From Rhizohabitans arisaemae (GTDB taxonomy: Bacteria; Actinomycetota; Actinomycetes; Streptosporangiales; Streptosporangiaceae), in assembly GCF_025996515.1 (NCBI RefSeq), contig NZ_BLRH01000009.1:1178001-1242000 (forward strand): a stretch of DNA of 64,000 bases, in the 5' to 3' direction. Below are positions 8,775-17,967 of this stretch, piece by piece (positions within the stretch are counted from its first letter, which is position 1; every line of letters starts with the position of its first letter). The notes under the pieces are model-generated. The model was given only the letters and a program-made list of their open reading frames with translations. It did no database searches and had not been told where the DNA came from. The position numbers and the translations under genes are program-made.

Positions 8775-9464
8775 TCAGGCGGTGAGGTCGAGACGGCGCC
8801 CGTTGATCTCCTCGGCCGGGCGGTCCCACAGCCCGGCCACGGCGTCGGCCAGATCCCGGACGTCGGTGAACCCCTCGAACTTCGCGTCCGGCTTGGCTGC
8901 CCGCATCTCGTCGTCGACGAGCGCCTTCACCACCAGCACCGAGGCCGCCGCGCCGGTGCCGGTCAGCGAGTCGGCGAACGCCCTGGCCCACGCCTCGGAG
9001 GCCGCCTTGGCGGTGGCGTAGGCGGCGTTGCCCTGGGTGGGGCTCTCCGCCGCCTTCGCCGAGACGATCGCGAACCTGCTCCGGGAGCTGCGGGCCAGTG
9101 CCTGCGCGAACGCCAGGGTCGTGTGCTGCAGGGTGCAGATCAGCAGGTCGGCCAGGGTCGCCCAGTCCCGCAGCGACGTCTCGGCGAAGGTCTTGGACCC
9201 GCGCCAGCCGCCGACCAGGTGGATGAGTCCGTCGACGTGCCCGTACCGCTCCTCGGTCTCCCGGGCGAACGCCCGGACGGCTTCGGCGTCAAGCAGGTCG
9301 ACGACGACGGGCCGCACCCCGGCCAGCCCTTCGGCCGATCGCAGGGCGCGCTCCTCGTGGGCGTCCACCGCGAGCACGGTCGCCCCCGCCTCGTGCAGCC
9401 GCCGGACGACCGCCCGGCCGGCGGGGCCGCCCGCGCCCGCCACGACGACCACCAGATCACGCAT
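8775..9464 (-). CDS. short-chain dehydrogenase/reductase
   Basis: A Rossmann NAD(P)-dependent oxidoreductase of about 229 residues. The N-terminal VVVAGAGGPAGRAVV is the cofactor loop, DLLDAEAV contains the acidic cofactor-binding position, and the catalytic Tyr and Lys sit in AAYATAKAAS. A Ser in FAIVSAKAAES precedes them as expected. ATG 9464 has a GGAG site; an in-frame GTG at 9494 is an alternative start. It lies between the large 688-residue gene upstream and the threonine aldolase downstream on the same strand, so the three are probably co-transcribed. Substrate unknown. Confidence 0.85.
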   Translation of the reverse strand: MRDLVVVVAGAGGPAGRAVVRRLHEAGATVLAVDAHEERALRSAEGLAGVRPVVVDLLDAEAVRAFARETEERYGHVDGLIHLVGGWRGSKTFAETSLRDWATLADLLICTLQHTTLAFAQALARSSRSRFAIVSAKAAESPTQGNAAYATAKAASEAWARAFADSLTGTGAAASVLVVKALVDDEMRAAKPDAKFEGFTDVRDLADAVAGLWDRPAEEINGRRLDLTA

Positions 9465-9587
9465 GTTCCGCTCCACAGTCGATCGCTCCCTCACTACGCC
9501 GTATTCCTTCTCACCGGGTCGGTCGCCCGCACCGGATCGGCCGCCGGGCTCGGCGGTATCCCGGCGGATCCGCGCCCGGCGATCCGC

Positions 9588-11654
9588 TCAGGCGGTCTGT
9601 CCCGTGATTCCCCGGGTGGACTCGATCACATCGCCGAGCTTACGGCGCAGTGCCTCGTAGAACATGCTCAGGGGGAACTCGTCGGAGAGCACCGCGTCCA
9701 CGACGGCCTTGGGGAACCCGTCGACGGGCAGCGCCTCGACGCCCTTGTTCCACACCGAGGCGGGGTTCGGCTCGACGTAGTCCGACACCAGTTCGTACGC
9801 GGCGAGCCAGTGGGCGAGTTTCGACCGGTCGATCCCGTCGCGGTAGAGCCGTTCGACCGCGGCCCGGAGCTCGGCCACCCCGTCCGCGACCCTTGGCCAG
9901 TCGACGGTGAGCCGGTTGTCGGTCCACCGCACGATGCCGGCGCGGTGGAGGTAGGCGAAGAGAAGCTGCCCGCCCAGGCCGTCGTAGTTGCGGACCCGGT
10001 CACCGGTGATCGGGAAGCGGAACAACCGGTCGAACAGCACGGCGTACTGGACGTACCGGGCGTGCGGCACACCCTCCTTCTCCAGCACCACCGCCTCCCC
10101 GAAGGCGGTGAGGTCGCAGCGGAGCTCCTCCAGGGAGTAGAGCCAGTACGGCATGCGCTGCTTGATCATGAAGGGATCGAAGGGCAGGTCGCCGTGGCTG
10201 TGCGTCCGGTCGTGGATCAGGTCCCAGAGCGCGAAGGTGTCCTCCGCGATCTCCTGGGAGGACAGCAGCCTGGCCGCGTCCGGCGGGAGATCCAGCTTGA
10301 GGATCTCCGCGGCGGCGCCGGCGACGGTACGGAACCGTGCCCCCTCCCGGTCGCAGAAGATGGCTCCCCAGGTGAACTTGGGCGGTGTCTCGCGCACCGA
10401 GACGGTCTCGGGGAAGAGCACCGCGGAGTTGGTGTCGTAGCCGCCGGTGAAGTCCACGAAGGTGATCGGCACGAACATCGGGTTGTCGTAGCGCCCGGCC
10501 TCCACCTCCGCCAGCCAGTCCGGCCACACCGTCCGGATCCAGACCGCCTCCAGGTTGCGGTCGGGGTTGCCGTTCTGCGTGTACATCGGGAAGACGACGA
10601 GGTGCTCCAGACCGTCCACCCGGGCCCGCTGCGGCTGGAAGGCGAGCAAGGAGTCCAGGAAGTCCGGCTTGGCGAACCCGTTCTCCCGCCATTTGCGCAG
10701 GTCGCCGAGGAGCGCCTCCAGGTACGCGGCGTCGTGCGGGAAGAGCGGCGCCAGCCGTGCCGTGGCGTCCACGACCCGGTCCACCAGGGCCGCGGCCTTG
10801 TCCGTGTCCCCCTCGATCGACCCGTCCTTGGCCTGAAGGGGACGGATCTCCTCGACCGCCGCCTTGAGATCGTTCCACGCCTCGGGCAGGTCCGCGACCG
10901 CGCCCTTGACCGCCGGTTCGGGGCGCCGCGCCGCCCAGGTCACCGTGTTCTCCCAGAGCCGGCCGTGCCGGTGGTCGGCGATCGAGTCGTCGCCGAAGAG
11001 GTCGGAGTCGGCGAACGCCACGACCCGGCCCCGGCCCGCCCGTGCGACCACGGCGAGCGCGGCGCCCGCCGGGTCGGCCTCGGCCGAGGTGGCGAAGAGG
11101 ACCTCGTCGCCGCCGGTGAGCGCCCCGGCCCGGTAGAAGCAGGCCTGGCCGGCGTCGGCGAGCAGGCCGCGCGGCGAGCCGGGCTCACCGAGGACCCAGG
11201 TGGCGACGCCCCGGTGCGCGTGCCGGGGGTCCTGCACGGTGGTGTGGGTCACCCCGATGCCGAAGCGGGCGAGCAGCTCGGCGACGTTGTTGCCGTACTT
11301 GTCCTGCTCGCACTCGGCGAGGACCACCAGTCCGCCGCCGTCCCGGACGTAGGCCTCGACGACGTCCAGTTCCCCGGCGGTGAGGATCGGGCTCCCGACG
11401 CCGGTGGTCTTCTCCCAGCGGGCGTCCGCCGGATGCGCGATCACCAGCACGTCCTGATCGGCGAGAACCTCCGGCGTGAAGGGGCCGTCGACGTGGGAGG
11501 CGACCCGGTGGCCGGTTCGCCGGAGGATGTCCGCGGCTCTCACGTAGGAGTTGTCGTCCGGATGCGTGGGATTGATCGCCGTGGCGACCTCCCGGCGAAT
11601 CGTCCACGACTCACAGTGGGCCTCGTCGAACAGGACCCGAGGGAAACCCCGCAT
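9588..11654 (-). CDS. large protein of unknown function (DUF6421-like C-terminal part)
   Basis: ATG 11654 with a GGGAGGGAG site gives 688 residues. The first 230 residues look like a flavodoxin/ThuA-type alpha-beta domain: VLFDEAHCESWTI, VLVIAHPADARWEK, VRDGGGLVVLAECEQDKYGN and VVAFADSDLFGDDS resemble class-I amidotransferase-like folds. The remainder resembles actinobacterial DUF6421 proteins as I recall that family. It contains IHDRTHSHGDLPFDPF, then about 12 residues on SLEELRCDL, a His/Asp/Glu pattern that suggests a metal site vaguely like that of M49 peptidases. It heads a likely operon with an SDR and a threonine aldolase. No signal peptide or membrane helix is visible. The function is unknown; the metal-site idea is inference. 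Confidence 0.75.
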   Translation of the reverse strand: MRGFPRVLFDEAHCESWTIRREVATAINPTHPDDNSYVRAADILRRTGHRVASHVDGPFTPEVLADQDVLVIAHPADARWEKTTGVGSPILTAGELDVVEAYVRDGGGLVVLAECEQDKYGNNVAELLARFGIGVTHTTVQDPRHAHRGVATWVLGEPGSPRGLLADAGQACFYRAGALTGGDEVLFATSAEADPAGAALAVVARAGRGRVVAFADSDLFGDDSIADHRHGRLWENTVTWAARRPEPAVKGAVADLPEAWNDLKAAVEEIRPLQAKDGSIEGDTDKAAALVDRVVDATARLAPLFPHDAAYLEALLGDLRKWRENGFAKPDFLDSLLAFQPQRARVDGLEHLVVFPMYTQNGNPDRNLEAVWIRTVWPDWLAEVEAGRYDNPMFVPITFVDFTGGYDTNSAVLFPETVSVRETPPKFTWGAIFCDREGARFRTVAGAAAEILKLDLPPDAARLLSSQEIAEDTFALWDLIHDRTHSHGDLPFDPFMIKQRMPYWLYSLEELRCDLTAFGEAVVLEKEGVPHARYVQYAVLFDRLFRFPITGDRVRNYDGLGGQLLFAYLHRAGIVRWTDNRLTVDWPRVADGVAELRAAVERLYRDGIDRSKLAHWLAAYELVSDYVEPNPASVWNKGVEALPVDGFPKAVVDAVLSDEFPLSMFYEALRRKLGDVIESTRGITGQTA

Positions 11655-12019
11655 CACACACTCCCTCCCAGGAATATTTACGTGCACAGCAGCATATCAA
11701 CGGAAACTTTCCCGCATCCACCCCCCATCCTCGTCGCACCTTCACTATCGGGCCCCATCACCCCGAAAGGGGTACGCACCCGGATCACGCCCCGTTCCTC
11801 CGCGGATCCCGGGGTACGGCCGAAAGCCGACGCCCCTTTCGCCCGCGTACGGCGAATCACCCGAGACCCCGCGCCGACCCCGGAACACGGGCATCATCGG
11901 TGACGTCCGAACCCCGGAACCCAAGGCGCCCGGCCATGCCCCGGCATCCCGGCGGCGAGGGCCGGAAGGGCAGAGCGTCCGGTACGGCCCGCGGGTCGCC
12001 CTGTTCCGACCGGCGGCGG
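11655..12019. other. intergenic, promoter region of the large-protein operon
   Basis: About 365 bases without a supportable gene. The left part is less GC-rich (11680-11720) and should carry the minus-strand promoter of the downstream three-gene run. The rest is the 3' flank of the helicase-C-like gene, which points away. No clear hairpin or dyad seen. Confidence 0.45.
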
Positions 12020-14326
12020 CTAGGGGTAGGCGACCTCGACGATCTCGCCGAGGGGGAATCGGCGGTAGTCGCCGGTCTCGTCGCACCAGGCGTCCAGCAC
12101 CTCGCCGTCGAGTTCGCCGAAGCTGACCGTCGCCGAGAAGCCGTCCGTGCCGGTCACCCGGGCCGCGACGCCGCGGTCGACGACGAAGCCGAGGTGCGCC
12201 TGCTGGGCCGGCGGGAGCCGGAAGGCGTGCCGGCCGATCACCGCCCAGGTCTGACCGCGGGCGCGCAGGGCCGTCCCGACGGCGATGAGCCGCGCCGCGT
12301 GCTCCCGGGGGTCGACGGGGCAGGCCGCCCGGCCGGTGCGGACGGGGTGCGCCCGCGATTTCACCGGGGGGCGCGGCTTCGCGCGGACCGAATCCGGGGA
12401 CCGCTCCGCCACAGGCGCGTACCCCGCCTCGCGGAGCGCGGCCAGGGTCTGCTCCGGGCCGAGCACGCTGGCGAGCACCGTCGGGGCCAGGAGCCGCAGG
12501 CGCAGCCGGGCGAGCTTGCGGTGGGACGCGATCTCGGCGAGGAGCGCCGGGTCGTCGCCCGCCACACAGCAACCGGGTTCGAGGACCCGGACCTCCCCGT
12601 GGCGGCGGGCGACATCGCGCACGAGATAGTCGAGCGGCTGTGGGATCTCGCCCGTCGCGACCGCTTTGAGCGCGTCCAGCAGCCGGTCGGCCTGCCATCC
12701 GTCGTCGAGCGCACGCCGTACCGAACCCGGGCGGAACCGCCACACCGACGCGGTCCCCTGGGTCTCGCGATCGGCGGCCAGGTCGAGCACCTCGGCGAGC
12801 TCCGCCGACGCCGGCCCGGTGACCACGGCCGTCAGGTCGGCTCCGAAGAGCGCGGTCCGGCGGGCCGCGGCCAGCATCCGGCCGGCGATCTCGCCCAGCC
12901 GGGCGTGCCGGGCCACCGCGGGGACGTACCCGTCCCATTCGGTCCCGGCGACGGCGCTCAGCCCCGCGAGCGCCCCGCCCAGCTCCGCGATCGTCTGCCC
13001 GCCGACCAGGCCGAGCAGCGCGGCCTCGGCGAAGGCGGCGGGGGCGCACTCGTCGACCACCTCCGACCGGATCAGCGGCGCGTACCAGCGGACCGCGGCC
13101 GGCAGGTCGTCGGTGGGGAGCGCCCGCAGGGTCGCATGCCGGACCCGGACGATGAGCTCGCCGTACGGCTCCTCGCCGAGCACCGGCGGACGCTTCCCCT
13201 CGATCAGCCGGAGCGGGGAACGCTCCATCCGCCACCAGGCGGACAGCAGCTCCGTGAGCCGTTCGGCCGGGGAGGCCAGCCGCCACTCGTCGAACCGGTC
13301 GGTGGGCGTCAGCGCCTGCGCCTCCTCCGACCAGGCGTGCAGCCGCGCCACCGCGGTGATCTCCAGGAAGAGCCGGGTCTCGTCCTCGGTGCAGCCCGTC
13401 TCCTTGGCGACCCGCCGTACCTCACGGACCCCGACCCCGCCCTTGCGCAGCACGGGCAGCGGCGTCCCGGCGAGGTTGCCGAGGAGCCCGGTGACCCGGT
13501 CGAGCAGGCGGATCGCCGCCGCCGACGCCTCGTGCTCAAGCGGCTCGCGCGGCACCGCCCCGGGAGGTCGCGGGGTGAAGGGCGCCCGGTAGCCGGGCCC
13601 GCGCAGGGTGAGCGCGACCTCGCGGGGCATCTCGGCGACCCGCCACCCCACGATGCGGATGAGCCCGTGCCGCACCGCCCAGTGCTCGGGGGTGCCCGCG
13701 CGCTGCCAGTCGAGCAGCTCGAACTCCTGGACCGGCCATCGGGTGAGGAAACCCTCAAGCAGGGCGTCGACCCCCTCGGGCGCCCGTTCCATCAGGCCGG
13801 CCATCGCCTCCGGATCGCCGTGGAACCGGATGATCTCCGCGGTGAGACGGTCCCGATGTCCGCTGACCGCCAGCCCGAGGGCGCGCGCCACGCTCCGTAG
13901 TTCGTAGACGGGGAGCCCGGAGAGCAACTGGTCCGAGGTTCTGCCGAAGCCGCAGGGGTTGACCCAGTTCCTGGCGAGCGGACGGACGAGGTGGATCCGC
14001 CCGCTCCGATCGGTCCAGGCGAGGGCGTGGTCAGCGAGCCGGTCAAGAAAGGGACGGAGCTCCGCCTCGTCGGCGCCGAGGAACGACGCGAGCCGCCGCG
14101 CGGAGCAGCCGGCGCCGAGGACGAGGCAGGCCTGCGCGATCTCCATGCAGGGCAGCGGAAGGGTTCCCGCCGCCTCCAGGACGGCTTCCGCGTCCTCCAG
14201 GCGTTCGGCCAGCGCGGGGAGCCGGCGTGGCCAGGGCGGGGAGAGGGCGTCCGGGCGGGCGGTCAGGACCCGGGTCAGCCGATCTTCGTCAAGGGTCGAG
14301 AGCCAGTCGAGCAGTCGGTCGTCCAA
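12020..14326 (-). CDS. helicase-associated (Helicase_C_3/XPB-like) domain protein
   Basis: A TTG at 14326 directly after GGGGGGAG gives 768 residues; an ATG at 14359 is in frame but has no site. The protein lacks Walker A/B helicase motifs. It matches actinobacterial proteins labelled helicase C-terminal or XPB/Ssl2-like: an N-terminal helical part with YELRSVARALGLAVSGHRDR (SAP-like), a middle Helicase_C_3-type region (VVTGPASAELAEVLDLAADR, ASVWRFRPGSVRRAL) and a C-terminal stretch (FSATVSFGELDGEVL) reminiscent of WYL-type beta barrels. Such genes are usually single copy, often near an XPB-type helicase; none is in view. A nucleic-acid-related role is likely but unproven. Confidence 0.75.
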   Translation of the reverse strand: MDDRLLDWLSTLDEDRLTRVLTARPDALSPPWPRRLPALAERLEDAEAVLEAAGTLPLPCMEIAQACLVLGAGCSARRLASFLGADEAELRPFLDRLADHALAWTDRSGRIHLVRPLARNWVNPCGFGRTSDQLLSGLPVYELRSVARALGLAVSGHRDRLTAEIIRFHGDPEAMAGLMERAPEGVDALLEGFLTRWPVQEFELLDWQRAGTPEHWAVRHGLIRIVGWRVAEMPREVALTLRGPGYRAPFTPRPPGAVPREPLEHEASAAAIRLLDRVTGLLGNLAGTPLPVLRKGGVGVREVRRVAKETGCTEDETRLFLEITAVARLHAWSEEAQALTPTDRFDEWRLASPAERLTELLSAWWRMERSPLRLIEGKRPPVLGEEPYGELIVRVRHATLRALPTDDLPAAVRWYAPLIRSEVVDECAPAAFAEAALLGLVGGQTIAELGGALAGLSAVAGTEWDGYVPAVARHARLGEIAGRMLAAARRTALFGADLTAVVTGPASAELAEVLDLAADRETQGTASVWRFRPGSVRRALDDGWQADRLLDALKAVATGEIPQPLDYLVRDVARRHGEVRVLEPGCCVAGDDPALLAEIASHRKLARLRLRLLAPTVLASVLGPEQTLAALREAGYAPVAERSPDSVRAKPRPPVKSRAHPVRTGRAACPVDPREHAARLIAVGTALRARGQTWAVIGRHAFRLPPAQQAHLGFVVDRGVAARVTGTDGFSATVSFGELDGEVLDAWCDETGDYRRFPLGEIVEVAYP

Positions 14327-14532
14327 GATTCTCCCCCCGGAGTGGGCCGAGCGACACAACCGTAGTACAGAGCCCCATCGTCACCGTGCGTATTCACCAT
14401 ACTTTCTCCTGCATATGCACGTGCAGATGACTTGTGCACGCGCTACCGTTACCCGCAACTCACGGCATTGGGGGATGCGAGTACGGCAGCCCTCACTGCC
14501 GGGGTCATCGCAAGATGTCGGGAGAGAAACAC

Positions 14533-14757
14533 GTGTACAACGGCATATCGGCAGCCGACCTCGGGATGGCACGCTGGCGGAAGAGCAGTCACAGCAACTC
14601 GTCGGGGAACTGTGTCGAGTTTGCGGAGTTACCGGACGGCCACGTCGCGGTCCGCAACTCCCGCTACCCGAACGGGCCCGCTTTGATCTATACCAGGGCT
14701 GAGATCCACGCCCTGGTCCTCGGGATGAAGGACGGAGAGTTCGACCATCTGACCTGA
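14533..14757 (+). CDS. DUF397 domain protein
   Basis: A 74-residue protein from GTG 14533 (GGGAGAG upstream), or 80 residues from ATG 14515. The core MARWRKSSHSNSSGNCVEFA followed by HVAVRNSR and an LIYTRAEIHALVLGMKDGEF tail is the DUF397 pattern, abundant in Streptomyces and relatives. DUF397 genes usually sit directly behind an XRE regulator and act as its small partner in antitoxin-like or developmental switches. Here no XRE gene is adjacent, so this is an orphan copy. It is divergent from the helicase-C-like gene and followed by a hairpin. Confidence 0.9.
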   Translation: MYNGISAADLGMARWRKSSHSNSSGNCVEFAELPDGHVAVRNSRYPNGPALIYTRAEIHALVLGMKDGEFDHLT

Positions 14758-14803
14758 GGGCTCGGCCGCGAATCGCGGAGATGTCACGCCTGACGGAGGG
14801 AAC

Positions 14804-14830
14804 CCCCCATTGCCGTGGACTCAATGGGGG
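14804..14830. terminator. hairpin terminator between convergent genes
   Basis: CCCCCATTG and CAATGGGGG form a 9-bp perfect stem with a 9-base loop, between the DUF397 gene and the convergent phosphatase gene. Confidence 0.7.
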
Positions 14831-14852
14831 TCACCGTACCCGCCGGCGGTGA

Positions 14853-15440
14853 TCAGGCCGGAAGGTTCAGCGAGTTCACCACCGGCTCGGCGTGCTCCCA
14901 CCCGAGGGTCGAGACGGTCGCGGTGTCCAGGCGGAACAGCCTGCCCCGGTCGGCCGCCAGACCCAGCCAGCGCGCGACGAGCACGCGGAGCAGATGGCCG
15001 TGCGCGACGAGCACGACGTCGCCGACGCCCAGCGCCGGTCGCACCCGCGCGAGTACGGCGTCCGCGCGCAGACCCACCTCCTGCGCCGTCTCACCCGGGG
15101 TGGCGCCCGAGGGGACCCCGTCCCGCCAGAGAAACCAGCCCGGGCGCGCCTGTCTGATCGCCTGAGTGGTCATTCCCTCGTATCCGCCGTAGTCCCACTC
15201 CCACAGGTTCCGGTCGGGCTCCCGGCGGGGCAGGCCGGCGAGTTCCGCCGTACGGCGGGCGCGCAGGGCCGGGCTGACCAGGGTGAGGGCGGGGTCGCAG
15301 CCGCTCAGCACACGCCGGAGATCCCTGGCCTGCCGCTCCCCGCGCGCGGTCAGCGCCACATCCGTGCGACCCGTGTGCCGCCCCGTCCGGCTCCACTCGG
15401 TCTCGCCGTGCCGTATCAGGATCAACGTGTTCACCCGCAC
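14853..15440 (-). CDS. histidine phosphatase superfamily protein
   Basis: A 195-residue cytosolic phosphatase-fold protein. LILIRHGETEW carries the catalytic RHG His near residue 11, with a second His in VVLVAHGHLLRVL and the acid in LWEWDYGGYEGM. This is the phosphoglycerate-mutase-like branch, acting on small phosphorylated metabolites. The start is GTG 15440 or 15434. No operon partner is evident: the upstream sulfatase gene ends 83 bp before it on the same strand. The precise substrate cannot be assigned. Confidence 0.92.
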   Translation of the reverse strand: MRVNTLILIRHGETEWSRTGRHTGRTDVALTARGERQARDLRRVLSGCDPALTLVSPALRARRTAELAGLPRREPDRNLWEWDYGGYEGMTTQAIRQARPGWFLWRDGVPSGATPGETAQEVGLRADAVLARVRPALGVGDVVLVAHGHLLRVLVARWLGLAADRGRLFRLDTATVSTLGWEHAEPVVNSLNLPA

Positions 15441-15523
15441 CCCCCGCCCGGCACCTCCCCCCGCGGAGGCGGCCTACACCCGGCGTACGCCGTACGGAAA
15501 TCCGCTCCCCCGGCCCCGGCCGG

Positions 15524-17074
15524 TCAGGGGCTTTCCGAATCGGCGACCCGGCAGCCCTGCGCCGAGCACTCGGCGAACCGCTCCAGCCGGACGGAGAGCT
15601 CCCGGAGCAGCTCGGGGGCGGCCGTCGTGACGATGTTGCGCATCTGATGCGGATCCCGGTCGAGGTCGTAGAGCTGACGCTCACCCGTGACGTACTCCAC
15701 GTAGGTGTACTTGTCTGTACGGAGGGTCGCGTAGGAGGGCGGGAAAGGACAGCCGCTGATCTTGACCGTCTGCTTGTCGCAGATCACCTGGGGGTCGTTC
15801 TTGGACCTGCCGCTGAAGAACTCCACCAGCACCGAGTCGCGCCACACCGCGGGCTCCTGGCCGCGTAGGAACGGGACGAGTGAGCGCCCCTCGATGAAGC
15901 CCGGCGTCGCCGCCCCCGCCAGCTCGGCGAAGGTGGGCGCCAGGTCGACCGTCGCGCCCAGCGCGTCCACCCGGGCGCCCGGCGCCACCCCGGGACCGCG
16001 GACCAGCATGGGGATGCGGATGTCCTCCTCGAACGGCGTGGTCTTGCCACGGGGAAGCCGGTGCTGGCCCATGTGCCAGCCGTTGTCGGACGAGAGAAGG
16101 AAATAGGTGTTGTCCAGCTTTCCGGTGACCCTGAGCTCCTCGATCAGCGTCCCGATCATCTCGTCCACGCCGAGCATGGAACGCAGCCGCTGCCGGTGGG
16201 TGTCGTCGAGCTTCTTGATCTGCCTCGGGCCCAGCTTCGGCAGGCTGCGGAGCCAGCGCGGCTCCGCGCTCAGGTTCGCCTGGTTGAACGACGGGGTCCG
16301 CGGCGCCTGGACGTCCGCGAAGGCGTGCGCGTGCCGCGGGGCGGTGGTCGCCGGGAGATGCGGCACGAACGGGGCCAGATACAGGAAGAACGGCGCCTCG
16401 GTGCGGTTGATGAACGACGTTGCCTTCCTGGTCAGCACGTCGCCGAGGTAGTCCTTGCCCTCCTTGCCGTACTTGCGCAGCGTCCCGTTGCTGTTGAGCG
16501 TGTAGTCGTAGCCGCGGTAACCCCCGGAGCCGAGGGGAACCTGCCACTCGTCCCACCCCGGCGGGATGTAGGTCTTGGGCTTGCCCTCGGGGTAGCGGTT
16601 GAGGTACTTGCCCATGAGCGCCGTCTGGTAGCCCGCGCCCTTCAGCCAGGTGGCGATCGTCGAGTCGTCGGGGAACTTCCCGAATCCGCCGTGCGGCGGG
16701 ATGTTGGTGAGGACCTGGTGGCTGTGCACGTACTGCGAGCGCAGGATCGTCGCCCGCGACGGGCAGCACCAGGAGTCCGAGACGAAGAACTTGGTGAACG
16801 TCGTCCCCTGATCCATGAGAAATCGCGAAATATTGGGAAACCTTGCCAGATCCCTGGCATCCAGGTCGTCGGCGAGCAGCAGCACGATGTTGGGCCGCTC
16901 GTCGGCCGGCTTCGGCTGGGCACCGCCCCCGGGCGCGGGGGCGGGCGTGGCGGCGGATGCGCCCGCCTGCCCGCTCGCGGACCCCGCCTGGAGCTGGACC
17001 AGACCCAGGGGCAGAATCGCCAGAGCGGCCGTCGCCGACAGCAGGCGGAGTCGGGATACGCGGGTCAACGGCAC
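15524..17074 (-). CDS. secreted sulfatase (alkaline-phosphatase superfamily)
   Basis: A 516-residue protein with an N-terminal signal peptide (about residues 1-35: RVSRLRLLSATAALAILPLG) and a short Pro/Ala linker. The sulfatase domain starts at PNIVLLLADDLD, whose acidic residues bind calcium. The formylglycine signature CxPxR is C103-C-P-S-R, so Cys103 would be oxidised to formylglycine. SSDNGWHMGQHRLPRGKTTPFEED supplies the rest of the active site (metal-binding Asp/Asn in SSDNG). It resembles glucosamine-6-sulfatase-like enzymes that remove sulfate from glycans. No formylglycine-generating enzyme gene is nearby. ATG at 17074 fits the signal peptide. Confidence 0.92.
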   Translation of the reverse strand: MPLTRVSRLRLLSATAALAILPLGLVQLQAGSASGQAGASAATPAPAPGGGAQPKPADERPNIVLLLADDLDARDLARFPNISRFLMDQGTTFTKFFVSDSWCCPSRATILRSQYVHSHQVLTNIPPHGGFGKFPDDSTIATWLKGAGYQTALMGKYLNRYPEGKPKTYIPPGWDEWQVPLGSGGYRGYDYTLNSNGTLRKYGKEGKDYLGDVLTRKATSFINRTEAPFFLYLAPFVPHLPATTAPRHAHAFADVQAPRTPSFNQANLSAEPRWLRSLPKLGPRQIKKLDDTHRQRLRSMLGVDEMIGTLIEELRVTGKLDNTYFLLSSDNGWHMGQHRLPRGKTTPFEEDIRIPMLVRGPGVAPGARVDALGATVDLAPTFAELAGAATPGFIEGRSLVPFLRGQEPAVWRDSVLVEFFSGRSKNDPQVICDKQTVKISGCPFPPSYATLRTDKYTYVEYVTGERQLYDLDRDPHQMRNIVTTAAPELLRELSVRLERFAECSAQGCRVADSESP

Positions 17075-17256
17075 GGGCTTCCTCTTCGACTCGATGTGAT
17101 GTACGGCGAGTACCTGCGGCTTTCCCCCACTAGCCTTCCCCCACGACTCACGTCACAGCCGTCGCCGGAACCGCCGACCATAACTTTGCCACACCGGGTG
17201 TGCCGCTCAGCGGACCGGCGACCCCGATGGTGATCTTCCCTGCGGTCCGGCGGGTG

Positions 17257-17676
17257 TCACCCGGCGACGTCGCGAAGCGCGATCACCTTGGACACGTGGA
17301 GCCGGACCAGCAGCTCACCCGGGACCCCGTTGCGTTCGCCGTACTCCCGCGCCCGGTCCGGCCCCATGTACCGGCCCCCGATCACCGCGGCCCAGTGCCG
17401 CAGCTCCGCCAGGTCCCGGCTGAGTGAGACCCCGCCCTCCAGGATGACGAACGAGTAGAGCGGGACCTGATCGTCGACACAGAGCGCGACCCTCGGGTCC
17501 CTGCGCAGGGCCTTCCCCTTGACCGTCGACTCACCGGTGTTGAACAGCACGTCCTCGCCGTCGACGACGAACCAGACGGGCGTCACATGCGGCCGGCCGT
17601 CCTCCCTGGTGATCGCCAGCTTCCCGGTCCGGGTGCCGGTCATGACGAACTCGCGCCAGTCCTCAATGGGTTCCAT
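17257..17676 (-). CDS. PPOX-class, probably F420-dependent, oxidoreductase
   Basis: A 139-residue split-barrel flavin/F420-binding protein. The pattern GKLAITREDGRPHVTPVWF, DVLFNTGESTVKGKALRRDP and VALCVDDQVPLYSFVILEG is typical of actinobacterial PPOX-class proteins that reduce substrates with coenzyme F420. ATG 17676 gives a complete domain. It stands alone, with a WYL protein divergent across a 291-bp gap, so that regulator might control it. Substrate unknown; use of F420 rather than FMN is inferred from family habit. Confidence 0.85.
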   Translation of the reverse strand: MEPIEDWREFVMTGTRTGKLAITREDGRPHVTPVWFVVDGEDVLFNTGESTVKGKALRRDPRVALCVDDQVPLYSFVILEGGVSLSRDLAELRHWAAVIGGRYMGPDRAREYGERNGVPGELLVRLHVSKVIALRDVAG

Positions 17677-17924
17677 CCGCCTATCCGATCACACCGGCGA
17701 ACCGGGCGGTCCGCGACCGCCCGCACCGCGATCGCGATACGTCCGCGATTCGCGGGCGACGCCTGTCCGCCACCCGGAGGCCTCGGATCGGATCCAAGCG
17801 ATCGGCCGAGCCTCCCGGCCACCGGACTCCGCCCGCCCGGCCACTCCGCCGAGCACTCGGACGATCTTGGTTCCAGCGGGGTCCGGCGGTCTGAACGATC
17901 TTGAGAACCTGCGAGAAAACTCGT

Positions 17925-17946
17925 ACTGACAAGCGAAAATGTCAGT
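17925..17946. promoter_or_regulatory. inverted-repeat operator before the WYL gene
   Basis: ACTGACA, eight bases, TGTCAGT: a perfect 7-bp dyad 21 bp before the WYL start. TGACA-N-TGTCA dyads are, from general knowledge, typical targets of HTH-WYL (YafY-like) repressors, which makes autoregulation or control by a paralogue likely. Confidence 0.65.
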
Positions 17947-17967
17947 GGTTCTGGGTATGTTCCTAGT

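Noticed and set aside
8655-11903. 1082-codon open frame on the plus strand
   Set aside because: It lies opposite the aldolase, SDR and large-protein genes, which have family motifs and ribosome sites. Its product is Arg/Gly/Val-rich without any motif, as expected of an antisense shadow in high-GC DNA.
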